Assembly: GCA_028714075.1 (NCBI GenBank)
Contig: JAQTMZ010000004.1
Coordinates: 178,580 to 242,579, forward strand
Direction: 5' to 3'
Length of the DNA: 64,000 bases
Origin: Gallionella sp.
GTDB taxonomy: Bacteria > Pseudomonadota > Gammaproteobacteria > Burkholderiales > Gallionellaceae
The position numbers and the translations under genes are program-made. The notes below the pieces were generated by a model. The model ran no database searches. It was not told where the DNA came from and saw only the letters and a program-made list of their open reading frames with translations. Shown piece after piece: positions 1 through 10,308 of this stretch (positions are counted from its first letter, which is position 1; every line of letters begins with the position of its first letter).

Positions 1-830
1 ATCAGGGCGTGGAGCATTCCGGGGCGGCGTCGTTTGCGCCCAACCCGATGTATTTCGACCCGGAGAACATCGTCAAACTGGCCATCGAAGGGGGCTGCAA
101 CGGCGTGGCCTCGACGCTCGGCGTGCTGTCCTCGGTGGCGCGCCGCTACGCGCACAAGATTCCGTTCATCGTCAAAATCAACCACAACGAAATCCTGACC
201 TACCCCAACATCTACGACCAGACGCTGTTTGCCAGCGTGGATCAGGCGTTCGACATGGGCGCGGTGGCGGTGGGCGCGACGGTGTTCTACGGCTCGGAAC
301 ATTCGCGCCGCCAGATCCAGGAAATCTCCGACGCGTTCGAGCACGCGCATGAGCTCGGCATGGCGACCATCCTGTGGGCTTACCTGCGCAATTCGGCGTT
401 CAAGACCGCGGACAAGGATTACCATGTGTCCGCCGATCTGACCGGGCAGGCCAACCATCTCGCGGTGACGATCAACGCCGACATCGTGAAGCAGAAAATG
501 GCCGAAAACAACGGTGGCTACAATGCGATCAAGTTCGGCAAGACCCATCCCAAAGTTTACAGCGACCTGACCACCGACCACCCGATCGACCTTGTGCGCT
601 ACCAGGTGGCGAACTGCTACATGGGGCGCGCGGGCCTGATCAACTCCGGCGGCGAATCGGGCAAGAACGATTTGCAGCAGGCGGTGCGCACGGCGGTAAT
701 CAACAAACGCGCCGGAGGTATGGGGCTGATCCTCGGGCGCAAGGCGTTCCAGAAACCGGTGTCGGACGGCATCGCGCTGCTCAATGCGGTTCAGGATGTG
801 TATGCATCCAAGGAAGTTACAGTGGCATAA
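1..830 (+). CDS. fbaB: Class I fructose-bisphosphate aldolase, 3' part
   Basis: Reversible cleavage of fructose 1,6-bisphosphate to glyceraldehyde 3-phosphate and dihydroxyacetone phosphate in cytosolic glycolysis/gluconeogenesis, by a Schiff-base mechanism. The gene is cut by the window edge: the reading frame is open from base 3 (DQGVEHS, where Asp is split by the edge) and ends at TAA 828-830, leaving about 276 residues of a family usually near 340-350. Motifs typical of the DhnA/FbaB branch are visible: [51 protein letters not shown] and [13 protein letters not shown]. The Schiff-base lysine is probably one of those in the IVKQKM-to-AIKFGK stretch. The GTG at base 9 is internal, not a start. 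A 141-bp repeat begins directly after the stop codon. Confidence 0.9.
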   Translation, partial: QGVEHSGAASFAPNPMYFDPENIVKLAIEGGCNGVASTLGVLSSVARRYAHKIPFIVKINHNEILTYPNIYDQTLFASVDQAFDMGAVAVGATVFYGSEHSRRQIQEISDAFEHAHELGMATILWAYLRNSAFKTADKDYHVSADLTGQANHLAVTINADIVKQKMAENNGGYNAIKFGKTHPKVYSDLTTDHPIDLVRYQVANCYMGRAGLINSGGESGKNDLQQAVRTAVINKRAGGMGLILGRKAFQKPVSDGIALLNAVQDVYASKEVTVA

Positions 831-971
831 GGGAGCCTCTAAAAATCCATATTCCATCCCAACTGCTGCGTTGCGGAAAAAATTTCTTGCTTACATATAA
901 AACATATGCGGCGCGGCGGAATTTTTTCCGCGCCTTGCATTTGAGCGAACTCTGAACTTTTAGAAGCTCCC
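831..971. repeat. 141-bp element with terminal inverted repeats, copy 1
   Basis: The stretch begins GGGAGCCTCTAAAAA and ends TTTTAGAAGCTCCC, an imperfect terminal inverted repeat. Inside is a second inverted pair, GGAAAAAATTTC and GGAATTTTTTCC. A copy of exactly the same length lies at 13766-13906 and a shortened relative at 15627-15728. It starts directly after the TAA of the aldolase gene. The form is that of a non-autonomous MITE-like element. Confidence 0.8.
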
Positions 972-995
972 TTAACTCATTGCGGAGGACTACCC

Positions 996-1796
996 GTGAA
1001 AAAGAATAACCTGATTGCAATTGCTGTTGGCGCGATTATTTTCTTTGGTGCTCTTATCGGCTATTACTACTGGCAGCACAGCCAGCCCAAACCGGTGCCG
1101 GTACAGGTGCAAGCCCCGCCGCCCCCGCCGCCCAAGCCGGAGGTGCGCCAGGTGATCGAGGCGCCCCCTGCCCCGCCGCCGCTACCGGCGCTGGCCGACA
1201 GCGACAGCTTCATGCTCGATGCCTTGGCCGGGCTGATCGGCGATAAATCGCTGATGAAGTTCTTCCGTACCGAGCGGATCATCCACAACATCGTCGCCAC
1301 CATCGACAACCTGCCGCGCAGGCGCGCGCCGCTGAGCGTGATGCCGGTCGAGCCGGCACCGGGCAAATTTGCCGTTGCAGGCAAAGAAGACAACCAGACC
1401 ATCAGCCCGAAAAACGCGGCGCGCTATGCGCCCTACGTGAAAATCGCCGAGGCAATTGATGCCAAAAAACTGGTCGGTCTTTATATCCGCCTCTATCCGC
1501 TGTTCCAGCAGGCCTACGAAGAACTGGGCTACCCGAAGAAATACTTCAACGACCGCCTGATCGTGGTGCTCGACGACCTGCTGGCTGCGCCGGACATCAA
1601 GGAGCCGATCCGGCTGGTCCGGCCCAGCGTGTATTACAAGTTTGCCGATCCCGACCTTGAAGGGCGTTCCATCGGCCAGCGCATCCTGATGCGCACCGGC
1701 AGCAAGAACGAGGCAATCATCAAGGGCAAGCTGCGCGAGATCAGGCAGGAGCTGATGCTCCATACGCATGAACAGCAAGTGGGGAAAGCCGGGTGA
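996..1796 (+). CDS. DUF3014 family membrane-anchored protein
   Basis: Conserved proteobacterial protein of unknown function, 266 residues. A short basic N-terminus (MKKNN) precedes one hydrophobic helix (about residues 7-25), then a very proline-rich linker (about 30-65, with runs of six and three prolines), then a globular alpha-helical part matching the DUF3014 family (about 70-255; LADSDSFMLDALAGL, FFRTERIIHNIVATIDNLPR). The likely topology is inner-membrane anchored with the C-terminal part in the periplasm. A GGAGGA ribosome-binding site lies at 983-988. It is separated from the aldolase gene by the 141-bp repeat, so it may have its own promoter. No function is proposed. Confidence 0.8.
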   Translation: MKKNNLIAIAVGAIIFFGALIGYYYWQHSQPKPVPVQVQAPPPPPPKPEVRQVIEAPPAPPPLPALADSDSFMLDALAGLIGDKSLMKFFRTERIIHNIVATIDNLPRRRAPLSVMPVEPAPGKFAVAGKEDNQTISPKNAARYAPYVKIAEAIDAKKLVGLYIRLYPLFQQAYEELGYPKKYFNDRLIVVLDDLLAAPDIKEPIRLVRPSVYYKFADPDLEGRSIGQRILMRTGSKNEAIIKGKLREIRQELMLHTHEQQVGKAG

Positions 1797-1816
1797 TTCG
1801 AGCTTCAGCGAACACC

Positions 1817-2713
1817 CTATTTTGATTCCGCGTACAGCTTCCCCGACAGTAAGGTGGCGGAGATGATCAGCAGCGCACCGAGCCAGTCGCGCAGTTGCAT
1901 CGCTTCATCGGCGAGAAAATACGACGCGGCGGCGGCGACCACCAGCTCGAACAGGAACAGGATGACGGCACGGTTGGCGGGCAGATAGACCAGGGCGTAC
2001 TGCACGATGAAGCTGGTGGCGCACAGCACGATGCCGAGCAGCACGAGCATCAGCCACGCTTGCGCATCGATCGCCAGCAATTGATTTTGCAAGCCGCCTT
2101 GCCACCACAGCAGCGGCGCGGTCAGCAGAACCGTGCCGAGCCATACGCTGCAGGACTTCGCTTCCACGCTCAGATGCGCGGCACGGCGCGACACCACGTT
2201 GGACAGCGCGAAAGCCATGCCCGCCGACAGCCCGATCCATTCGGCGAGATTGTTCGGCAGCGGCAGGCCGAGCCGCGGCTCCCACAGCATGATGAATGCG
2301 CCGCTGAAAGACAGCGCGATGATGAAGTAGCCGTAGCGGTTGAGCCGCTCGCCGAGCAGCCAATAGGAAAACAATACCGTCCACAGCGGCGCGAGATAGA
2401 ACAGCAACAGCACGCGCATCACCTCGCCGTGCAGCACCGCCAGCACATAGCCGAAATTCGTCCAGCCCGCACTCAACACCAGAGCCACCACCCACCAGCC
2501 CGCCCCACCCTTATTGTGCGGACGCAACTCGCGCCAGACGCGCGGCAGCATGAACGCGCCGCACAGCACCGCCAGCAGATAGGTGATCAGCGTCGCCAGC
2601 GCGCCGGATACGCCGGCATCCTGCAGCACGCGGAACGGATACCAGATCAGTCCCCACACCAGCGCGCCGCTCAACACTCCGGTAATCGGCAGCAGATTTT
2701 GTTTTGATGGCAC
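1817..2713 (-). CDS. DMT-superfamily (EamA) transporter
   Basis: 298-residue integral membrane protein with about ten predicted helices in two repeated halves, the EamA/RhaT arrangement of drug/metabolite exporters. The first half contains GALVWGLIWYPFRVL and the second GLSAGMAFALSNVVSRRAAHL. The substrate cannot be read from sequence; relatives export amino acids or other metabolites. It is divergent from dapC, and the candidate dapC promoter overlaps its first codons. Length and helix count are normal for the family. Confidence 0.85.
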   Translation of the reverse strand: MPSKQNLLPITGVLSGALVWGLIWYPFRVLQDAGVSGALATLITYLLAVLCGAFMLPRVWRELRPHNKGGAGWWVVALVLSAGWTNFGYVLAVLHGEVMRVLLLFYLAPLWTVLFSYWLLGERLNRYGYFIIALSFSGAFIMLWEPRLGLPLPNNLAEWIGLSAGMAFALSNVVSRRAAHLSVEAKSCSVWLGTVLLTAPLLWWQGGLQNQLLAIDAQAWLMLVLLGIVLCATSFIVQYALVYLPANRAVILFLFELVVAAAASYFLADEAMQLRDWLGALLIISATLLSGKLYAESK

Positions 2714-2731
2714 TCGCTACACCTTTATAAT
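2704..2731 (+). promoter_or_regulatory. Candidate sigma-70 promoter for dapC
   Basis: TTGATG at 2704-2709 and a perfect TATAAT at 2726-2731 are separated by 16 bp, 55 bp ahead of the dapC start. It lies over the 5' end of the divergent transporter gene. This is inferred from consensus match only. Confidence 0.5.
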
Positions 2732-2759
2732 CACAACACTTTACGACTCCGGCAGCATC

Positions 2760-2789
2760 ATGAATTTCGCCAAGGCCATCAATAAATGA
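2760..2789 (+). other. Nine-codon leader ORF overlapping the dapC start
   Basis: ATG at 2760 opens a short frame (MNFAKAINK) whose TGA at 2787-2789 overlaps the dapC ATG at 2786 as ATGA. The dapC start has no strong ribosome-binding site of its own, so translational coupling is possible. It may equally be chance. Confidence 0.3.
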
Positions 2790-4003
2790 ATCCAGACCTG
2801 AACAGGCTCCAGCCCTATCCATTCCAGAAGCTCGCCGCGCTGTTCCGCGCGGTCACGCCGAACCAAGACTATCGCCCGATCAGCCTGTCGATCGGCGAAC
2901 CGAAGCACGCCACACCGCAGTTCATCAGGGATGCGCTGACCGCCAATCTCGACGGGCTGGCTAATTATCCCACAACCGCAGGCAGCGACGCGCTGCGCAA
3001 TGCCATCGCGAACTGGCTGGCGACGCGCTACGGCATTCCGCCGCCGGACGCGAAGACGCAAGTCTTGCCGGTGAACGGCAGCCGCGAGGCGCTGTTCGCC
3101 TTCGCGCAGGCGGTGATCGACCGCACGAAGAGTGATCCGGTGGTGGTCTGCCCCAACCCGTTCTACCAGATATACGAAGGCGCGGCGTTGCTGGCCGGAG
3201 CCACGCCCCATTTCCTCAACACCCTGCCGCAAGATAATTACGCGCTGAATTTCGCGCAACTGCCGGAACAAGTCTGGCAACGCGCGCAGCTAGTCTACGT
3301 GTGTTCGCCGGGCAATCCGACCGGGCATGTGATGCCGCTGCAGGAATGGCAAACACTGTTCGAGATGTCCGACCGCTACGGTTTCGTGATCGCCTCGGAC
3401 GAGTGTTATTCGGAGATTTATTTCGGCGAAGAAAAACCGCTCGGCGCGCTGCAAGCCGCACAACAGCTGGGGCGCGGCGACTACAAGAACCTAATAGTGT
3501 TCTCCAGCCTGTCGAAACGCTCCAACGTGCCGGGGATGCGCTCCGGCTTTGTCGCGGGCGATGCCGCGGTGATCGCGAAATTCGCGCTGTACCGCACCTA
3601 CCACGGCTCGGCAATGAATCCGTCGATCCAGGCCGCCAGCATCGCCGCATGGAACGATGAGGCGCATGTTGCGGAAAATCGCCGCCTGTACACGGAGAAA
3701 TTTACCCGTGTGCTGGAGATACTCAAGCCGGTGCTGCCGGTCACGCTGCCGGATGCGAGTTTTTACTTGTGGATACGCACGCCGCTTGCCGATACCGCCT
3801 TCGCGCAAGCCTTGTATCGCGACTATAATGTGACCGTGTTGCCGGGCAGCTATCTGGCGCGCAGCGCGCAGGGGGTGAATCCCGGCGAGAATTTTGTGCG
3901 CTTGGCGCTGGTCGCGCATACGGAAGAGACTGTGGAAGCCGCGCAACGCATCGCAAAATTCGTACGGGCGTATGGCAATACGCCCCCGCCATTGCCGCAA
4001 TGA
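2786..4003 (+). CDS. dapC: Succinyldiaminopimelate aminotransferase
   Basis: PLP-dependent aminotransferase of the succinylase branch of lysine/meso-diaminopimelate synthesis, making N-succinyl-LL-2,6-diaminopimelate from the keto acid with glutamate as donor. Class I/II fold, 405 residues. The PLP lysine is Lys244 in SSLSKRSN, and SPGNPTG, SDECYSEIY and RLALV motifs are present. The neighbour is dapD, and dapE lies beyond pilU, which supports DapC over other family members. Oddity: the last roughly dozen codons (from about 3962, giving VRAYGNTPPPLPQ) and the TGA come from a REP-pair repeat, so the native C-terminus was probably replaced. The start at 2786 is the first ATG matching the family N-terminus (MNPDLNRLQPYPF). 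Confidence 0.92.
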   Translation: MNPDLNRLQPYPFQKLAALFRAVTPNQDYRPISLSIGEPKHATPQFIRDALTANLDGLANYPTTAGSDALRNAIANWLATRYGIPPPDAKTQVLPVNGSREALFAFAQAVIDRTKSDPVVVCPNPFYQIYEGAALLAGATPHFLNTLPQDNYALNFAQLPEQVWQRAQLVYVCSPGNPTGHVMPLQEWQTLFEMSDRYGFVIASDECYSEIYFGEEKPLGALQAAQQLGRGDYKNLIVFSSLSKRSNVPGMRSGFVAGDAAVIAKFALYRTYHGSAMNPSIQAASIAAWNDEAHVAENRRLYTEKFTRVLEILKPVLPVTLPDASFYLWIRTPLADTAFAQALYRDYNVTVLPGSYLARSAQGVNPGENFVRLALVAHTEETVEAAQRIAKFVRAYGNTPPPLPQ

Positions 4004-4031
4004 CGTCAGGCGTATTGCCATACGCCCCTAC
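3962..4031. repeat. REP pair (BIME-like), copy A
   Basis: Two hairpin units in inverted orientation: a GTAC-headed GGGCGTATGGCAATACGCCC at 3962-3985, and GGCGTATTGCCATACGCCC followed by CTAC at 4009-4031. The first lies inside the dapC frame and the spacer holds its stop codon. The GTAG-type head next to an imperfect palindrome is the layout of REP sequences mobilised by RAYT transposases. Confidence 0.85.
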
Positions 4032-4062
4032 CAGCAAACAATATTTTTGACAGGAAATCATC

Positions 4063-4884
4063 ATGGATCAATTACAGCAAATCATCGAACAAGGGTTTGA
4101 ACGCCGCGCCGACATCAACCCGCACAATGCCGACGCGCAACTCAAGGAAGCGGTCGATGCCGCCATCGCGCAGCTTGACGAGGGCAAGCTGCGCGTCGCC
4201 GAAAAGATCGACGGGCAGTGGGTGACGCACCAGTGGCTGAAGAAGGCCGTGCTGCTGTCGTTCCGCATGGAGGACAATTCTTTCGTCAAGGGCGGTTTCA
4301 CCAACTACTACGACAAGGTGCCGTCCAAATTTGCCGACTACAACAGCCGCGATTTCCGCGAAGGCGGCTTCCGCGTGGTGCCGCCGGCGGCGGCGCGCAA
4401 AGGCGCATTCATCGCCAAGAACGTGGTGCTGATGCCGTCCTATGTGAATATCGGCGCGTATATCGACGAAGGTACGATGGTGGACACTTGGGCGACGGTC
4501 GGCTCGTGCGCGCAGATCGGCAAGCATGTGCACCTCTCCGGCGGCGTGGGTATCGGCGGCGTACTGGAACCGGTGCAGGCCAACCCGACCATCATCGGCG
4601 ACAACTGCTTCATCGGCGCGCGCTCGGAGATCGTGGAAGGCGTGATCGTGGAAGACAACAGCGTGATCTCGATGGGCGTGTTCATCGGGCAGAGCACCAA
4701 GATTTACGACCGCGAAAACGGCGAAGTGATCTATGGCCGCGTGCCGTCCGGATCAGTGGTGGTCAGCGGCAGCCTGCCTTCAAGTGACGGGAAATACAGC
4801 CTGTACTGCGCGGTGATCGTGAAAAAAGTGGATGCCAAGACCTTGTCCAAAGTGGGTATCAACGAACTGTTAAGAGGCATTTGA
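4063..4884 (+). CDS. dapD: Tetrahydrodipicolinate N-succinyltransferase
   Basis: Transfers succinyl from succinyl-CoA to tetrahydrodipicolinate, the first step of the succinylase DAP branch; a cytosolic homotrimer. 273 residues, the usual family length. An N-terminal alpha-helical domain (about 1-95) precedes a left-handed beta helix of hexapeptide repeats (about 100-235, for example [25 protein letters not shown] and [10 protein letters not shown]). Conserved [16 protein letters not shown] and [14 protein letters not shown] follow. An AGGAAA ribosome-binding site lies before ATG 4063. It is separated from dapC by the right arm of a REP pair and followed by another. Confidence 0.96.
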   Translation: MDQLQQIIEQGFERRADINPHNADAQLKEAVDAAIAQLDEGKLRVAEKIDGQWVTHQWLKKAVLLSFRMEDNSFVKGGFTNYYDKVPSKFADYNSRDFREGGFRVVPPAAARKGAFIAKNVVLMPSYVNIGAYIDEGTMVDTWATVGSCAQIGKHVHLSGGVGIGGVLEPVQANPTIIGDNCFIGARSEIVEGVIVEDNSVISMGVFIGQSTKIYDRENGEVIYGRVPSGSVVVSGSLPSSDGKYSLYCAVIVKKVDAKTLSKVGINELLRGI

Positions 4885-4887
4885 GTT

Positions 4888-4958
4888 GTAGGGGCGTATG
4901 GCAATACGCCCTAGCGTCGTGATTGCAATGACGAGGGCGTATTGCCATACGCCCCTAC
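4888..4958. repeat. REP pair (BIME-like), copy B
   Basis: GTAG plus hairpin GGGCGTATGGCAATACGCCC at 4888-4911 is followed, after a 23-bp spacer, by its reverse complement ending in CTAC at 4935-4958. Same outward layout as copy A. It fills most of the dapD-pilU gap and ends 26 bp before the pilU start. Confidence 0.88.
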
Positions 4959-4983
4959 GCCGTTACCGAGGAAGGAGAACTCC

Positions 4984-6153
4984 ATGATCGCCACACCACT
5001 GCTGCAACTGGCCGCCGACAAAAATGCTTCTGACTTGTTTTTTTCGGTCGGCGCGCCGGTCAACATCAAGATCGACGGCATCGCCATGCCGGTCAACGCG
5101 CAGATACTGGATGCCGCTGTCATCAAGCGCATCGCCTACGAGCTGATGACCCCGAAACAGATTGCCGAATTCGAAGCGAAAATGGAGATGAATTTCTCGT
5201 TTCGCGTCGACAACGTCGGCAACTTCCGCGTCAATATTTTCCGCCAGCGCAACGATATCGCCATCGTGATCCGCCACGTCAAGGGCAAGATCGAAAATGT
5301 GGAAAACCTGCACCTGCCCGGTGTGCTGAAAGAACTGATCATGGAAAAACGCGGCCTGGTGCTGGTGGTCGGTGCAACCGGCTCCGGCAAATCCACCACG
5401 CTTGCCGCGATGATCGAGCACCGCAAAAACACCAAGAGCGGCCACATCCTGACCATCGAAGACCCGATCGAATATATTTTCGGGCACGGCAAATCCATCG
5501 TGAACCAGCGCGAGATCGGCACCGATACCCTCACCTACGAAAACGCGCTGTCCAGCGGGATGCGCGAGGCTCCGGATGTGCTGATGATCGGCGAAGTGCG
5601 CGACCGCGACACGCTCAAGCACGCGCTGATTTTCGCGCAAACCGGCCATCTGTGCCTGACCACGCTGCACGCCAACAACAGCTACCACGCGCTGAACCGC
5701 ATCGTGAATTTCTTCCCCTACGACTCGCGGCAAAGCGTGCTGTCCGATCTTTCGATGTGCCTGCGTGCGGTGGTCTCGCAGCGCCTGGTACGCAACACCC
5801 AGGGCAAGCAGGTGCCCGCCGTGGAAATCCTGCTGAACACTTCGCTGATCGCCGATCTGATCAAGAACGACGAGATCGAGAAAATCCGCGATGCCATTGA
5901 AAAGAGTGTTTCCGCCGGTTCACAAACTTTCGAGCAGGCGCTGTACAAGCTGTTCAAGACCGGGCAAATCACCAAGGAAGAAGCGATGCGCAACGCCGAT
6001 TCGGCGAGCAACCTGTCCACCCTGATCGATTTCTCGGAACGCACCAACACCATGAAGGTGCCGGCATTCGACCCCAGTCAGGTGGCATCGGAGAGTTCGA
6101 AACCAGAGTCTGATTTCAGCGGCATCAAGCTCAATCTGGATGAGCCAAAATGA
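4984..6153 (+). CDS. pilU: Type IV pilus retraction ATPase PilU
   Basis: PilT/PilU-family secretion ATPase, 389 residues, a cytoplasmic hexamer powering pilus retraction for twitching motility. Walker A GATGSGKST at about residues 130-138, Asp box ILTIEDPIEY, Walker B DVLMIGEVRD and His box TTLHANN. PilU is favoured over PilT by the FGHGKSIVNQREIG segment, the IVNFFPYDSR segment and the serine-rich C-terminal extension. The start is ATG 4984 with a GAAGGAG site at 4971-4977. An upstream in-frame ATG at 4942 would add residues encoded by REP copy B and is rejected. It sits between dapD and dapE, although dap genes and pili have no known functional link. Confidence 0.85.
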   Translation: MIATPLLQLAADKNASDLFFSVGAPVNIKIDGIAMPVNAQILDAAVIKRIAYELMTPKQIAEFEAKMEMNFSFRVDNVGNFRVNIFRQRNDIAIVIRHVKGKIENVENLHLPGVLKELIMEKRGLVLVVGATGSGKSTTLAAMIEHRKNTKSGHILTIEDPIEYIFGHGKSIVNQREIGTDTLTYENALSSGMREAPDVLMIGEVRDRDTLKHALIFAQTGHLCLTTLHANNSYHALNRIVNFFPYDSRQSVLSDLSMCLRAVVSQRLVRNTQGKQVPAVEILLNTSLIADLIKNDEIEKIRDAIEKSVSAGSQTFEQALYKLFKTGQITKEEAMRNADSASNLSTLIDFSERTNTMKVPAFDPSQVASESSKPESDFSGIKLNLDEPK

Positions 6154-6162
6154 GACCGGTGA

Positions 6163-7480
<1,318 letters not shown>

Positions 7481-7481
<1 letters not shown>

Positions 7482-8383
7482 TGAGCCAATACTTTTCCGG
7501 CGCGACACATAACCTGCACAGCGTGCGCGATTGGCTGCGCTTCGCGGTGAGCCGCTTCAACCAGGCCAAATTATTTTTCGGGCACGGCAGCGGCAATGCC
7601 TACGACGAAGCCGCCTACCTGATCCTGCATACGCTGCATCTGCCGCCGGACCGGCTCGATCCGTTTCTCGATGCGCGCCTGACCGACATGGAGCGCACCG
7701 AAGTGTTGAGCATCATTCAGCAGCGCGTCGAGCAGCGCGTGCCGGCCGCCTACCTGACGCATGAGGCCTTTCTCGGCGATTTCAGTTTTTATGTGGATGA
7801 GCGCGTCATCGTGCCGCGTTCGTTCATCGCCGAATTGCTGCTCGAACAACTCGCGCCGTGGATCACCGAACCGGACGAAATCGGCAGCGTGTTGGATCTA
7901 TGCACCGGCAGCGGCTGCCTCGCCATCCTCGCCGCGCATGCTTTCCCCAACGCCAGCGTGGATGCGGTGGACTTGTCATCGGATGCGTTGTCTGTCGCCG
8001 AGCGCAATGTTGCCGACTACAACCTGCAAGAGCGCGTGCGCCTGATCGAATCGGATCTGTTCGCCAAACTCGGCAGCCAGAAATACGACATCATCATCAG
8101 CAACCCGCCCTATGTGGATGCCGCATCGGTTGCCGCGCTGCCGCAGGAATACCTGCACGAACCCAAGCTGGCGCTTGGCAGCGGCGATGACGGGCTGGAT
8201 GCGGCGCGCCTCATCCTCAAACAGGCGGCGCAGCATCTTACCGATAATGGTGTACTGGTAGTCGAGATCGGCCATAACCGCGAAGTGCTGGAAGCCGCCT
8301 ACCCGAGCCTGCCGTTCACCTGGCTGGACGTCAGCGCGGGCGACCAGTTCGTGTTCATGCTGCACCGCAACGACCTGATTTAA
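7481..8383 (+). CDS. prmB: Ribosomal protein L3 glutamine methyltransferase
   Basis: SAM-dependent N5-glutamine methyltransferase acting on ribosomal protein L3 during 50S assembly. 300 residues. N-terminal helical substrate domain (1-100), then a Rossmann fold with SAM motif VLDLCTGSGCLAI and catalytic NPPY at residues 208-211. PrmB rather than PrmC (release factors) is suggested by the N-terminus (HSVRDWLRFAVSRFNQAKLFFGHG), the AYLTHEAFLGDFSFYVDERVIVPRS segment and EYLHEPKLALGSGDDGLD. ATG 7481 overlaps the stop of the small upstream gene. An in-frame GTG further upstream would read through that gene and is not used. Confidence 0.92.
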
Positions 8384-8386
8384 CCC

Positions 8387-9202
8387 ATGTCCGTCGACCA
8401 CTACGAGAACTTCCCCGTCGCCTCGATCCTGATGCCCAAGCGGCTGCGCAAGCCGGTGGCGGCGATCTACCATTTTGCGCGCGCGGCGGATGACATTGCC
8501 GACGAAGGCGACCTGCCCGACGGGGAGCGGCTCAGGCAGCTCGACGAATTCCACGCCGAACTGGCGCGCATCGCCGCCGGTGAAGCATCGCTCGTGCCGC
8601 TGTTCCGCAACCTCGCCGCCGAGATACAACAGCACGCGCTGCCGATGCAGCCGTTCCATGATTTGATTGATGCCTTCTCGCAGGACGTGGTAAAGAAACG
8701 CTATGCGAATTTCGACGAACTGCTCGACTACTGCCGCCGCTCCGCCAACCCGGTCGGCACGCTGCTGCTGCATCTCTACGGGGAAGCCACGCCGGTCAAC
8801 ATCGCGTATTCGGATGCGATCTGCACCAGTTTGCAACTGATCAATTTCTGGCAGGATGTCGCCAAGGATTACGCCATCGGGCGCATTTACCTGCCTTTGG
8901 ACGAACTGGCGCAATACGGCGTGAGCGAGGCACAGATCGCGCAGGGCATCTGCGACGATGCGTGGCGCAGGCTGATGCAGTTCCAGGTGGATCGCGCCCG
9001 CGCGATGATGCTGTCGGGCGCGCCGCTCGGCAGTATCCTCACCGGACGCATCGGGCTGGAGATGCGCATGATCATCGCGGGCGGCTTGCGCATCCTCGAC
9101 AAGCTGGAAAATGCCGACCATGACATGTTCCGCAACCGCCCGGTATTGCGCCCGTTCGACTGGGTTATCATGCTTGCCAAGAGCGCACCGTTTCGTTTAT
9201 AA
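8387..9202 (+). CDS. hpnC: Squalene synthase subunit HpnC
   Basis: Squalene/phytoene-synthase family protein of the three-step HpnCDE route to squalene. HpnC converts hydroxysqualene precursors downstream of HpnD: it hydrolyses presqualene diphosphate to hydroxysqualene. 271 residues, all-helical terpenoid-synthase fold. First Asp-rich motif DDIADEGD (about 32-39), second motif FWQDVAKDYAIGRIYLP. The start (SVDHYENFPVASILMPKRLRKPVAAIYHFAR) fits HpnC. It begins 3 bp after prmB. hpnD and hpnE follow, making a complete squalene module; no squalene-hopene cyclase gene is in this window. Confidence 0.92.
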   Translation: MSVDHYENFPVASILMPKRLRKPVAAIYHFARAADDIADEGDLPDGERLRQLDEFHAELARIAAGEASLVPLFRNLAAEIQQHALPMQPFHDLIDAFSQDVVKKRYANFDELLDYCRRSANPVGTLLLHLYGEATPVNIAYSDAICTSLQLINFWQDVAKDYAIGRIYLPLDELAQYGVSEAQIAQGICDDAWRRLMQFQVDRARAMMLSGAPLGSILTGRIGLEMRMIIAGGLRILDKLENADHDMFRNRPVLRPFDWVIMLAKSAPFRL

Positions 9203-9211
9203 AAATAATTT

Positions 9212-9285
9212 GCCACAGAGAACGCAAAGAGAAACAAAACTCGGCATTGCGCCGTTTTCTCGGTGAACTCTGTGTTCTCTGTGGC
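9212..9285. repeat. CCACAGAGAAC inverted repeat between hpnC and hpnD
   Basis: Arms GCCACAGAGAACGCAAAGAG and CTCTGTGTTCTCTGTGGC flank a 36-bp middle. They form a long imperfect hairpin resembling a dispersed intergenic repeat. It occupies nearly all of the hpnC-hpnD gap. No second copy is seen in this window. Confidence 0.6.
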
Positions 9286-9307
9286 TGATTGATACTTTGC
9301 AACCACT

Positions 9308-10141
9308 ATGACACCCGATCAATATTGCCAGGATAAAGCCGCAAAAAGCGGTTCTAGTTTTTACTACAGCTTCCTGTTCCTGCCGCCGGAAAAACGCCGC
9401 GCCATCACCGCGCTGTACGCGTTCTGCCGCGAGGTGGACGATGTGGTGGACGAATGTTCGGACGCCAACGTGGCGCGCACCACGCTCAACTGGTGGCGCG
9501 AACAAGTGGCGGAGATCTACGGCGGCAAGCCGCAGCATCCGGTCGCGCTGGCGCTGGTTCCGCTGGTGCGCCAATTCAACCTGGCACAGGAGCGCCTGCT
9601 GGAAATCATCGACGGCATGGAGATGGATATCGACCAGCCGCGCTATCCGGATTTCAAATCGCTGCAACTGTATTGCTACCGCGTCGCGTCGGTGGTCGGG
9701 CTGCTGTCGGTGGAAATCTTCGGCTACAGCGACCGCCGCACGCTGGAATACGCGCATGACCTCGGCATCGCCTTCCAGCTCACCAACATCATCCGCGATG
9801 TCGGCGAGGATGCGCGGCGCAACCGCATTTACCTGCCGATGGACGAATTGCAGCAGTTCGGTGTGACCGCGGCAGACATTCTCAATGCACACGAGACAGA
9901 AAATTTCCACAAACTGATGGCGTTCCAGATCGAACGCGCGCAACGCTACTACCGGCAGGCGCTCGACCACCTCCCCGCAGCGGACCGCAAGGCGCAGCGT
10001 ACCGGCCTGATCATGGCGGCGATCTACCGCACCACGCTGGATGAGGTCGCTGCCAGCGGCTGCCATGTGTTGAAAGAGCGTGTGTCGCTCACACCGTTGC
10101 GCAAACTGTGGCTGGCTTTCAGGACGTGGTGGCAAAACTGA
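9308..10141 (+). CDS. hpnD: Presqualene diphosphate synthase HpnD
   Basis: Condenses two farnesyl diphosphates to presqualene diphosphate, the first step of the HpnCDE squalene route. 277 residues, squalene/phytoene synthase fold. DxxxD motifs are present as CREVDDVVDE (about 38-47) and NIIRDVGEDARRNRIYLP (about 160-177). The SGSSFYYSFLFLPPEKRRAITALYAFCR start is characteristic of HpnD. The neighbours hpnC and hpnE confirm the assignment. The 104-bp gap from hpnC holds a repeat hairpin. Confidence 0.93.
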   Translation: MTPDQYCQDKAAKSGSSFYYSFLFLPPEKRRAITALYAFCREVDDVVDECSDANVARTTLNWWREQVAEIYGGKPQHPVALALVPLVRQFNLAQERLLEIIDGMEMDIDQPRYPDFKSLQLYCYRVASVVGLLSVEIFGYSDRRTLEYAHDLGIAFQLTNIIRDVGEDARRNRIYLPMDELQQFGVTAADILNAHETENFHKLMAFQIERAQRYYRQALDHLPAADRKAQRTGLIMAAIYRTTLDEVAASGCHVLKERVSLTPLRKLWLAFRTWWQN

Positions 10142-10184
10142 GACGCATGAAAACGCTCCCCTTATCCATGAACCGCATGCTGAA

Positions 10185-10245
10185 GGGCGTATTGCCATAC
10201 GCCCCTACAATCCGGGCATTCGTAGGGGCGTATGGCAATACGCCC
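10185..10245. repeat. REP pair (BIME-like), copy C
   Basis: GGGCGTATTGCCATACGCCC plus CTAC at 10185-10208, then GTAG plus the reverse complement at 10222-10245. The two heads face inwards, the opposite of copies A and B and the same 61-bp arrangement as copy D at 42371. It lies between hpnD and hpnE. Confidence 0.88.
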
Positions 10246-10308
10246 AATCACACCACACACCCAACCCAGATTCATGGGATTCAATTCAGGCGAAAAATTA
10301 GCAGCCGC

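Noticed and set aside
1895..2707. Long plus-strand frame opposite the DMT transporter
   Set aside because: Gln/Arg/His-rich shadow of the real minus-strand gene; no motif or ribosome-binding site.
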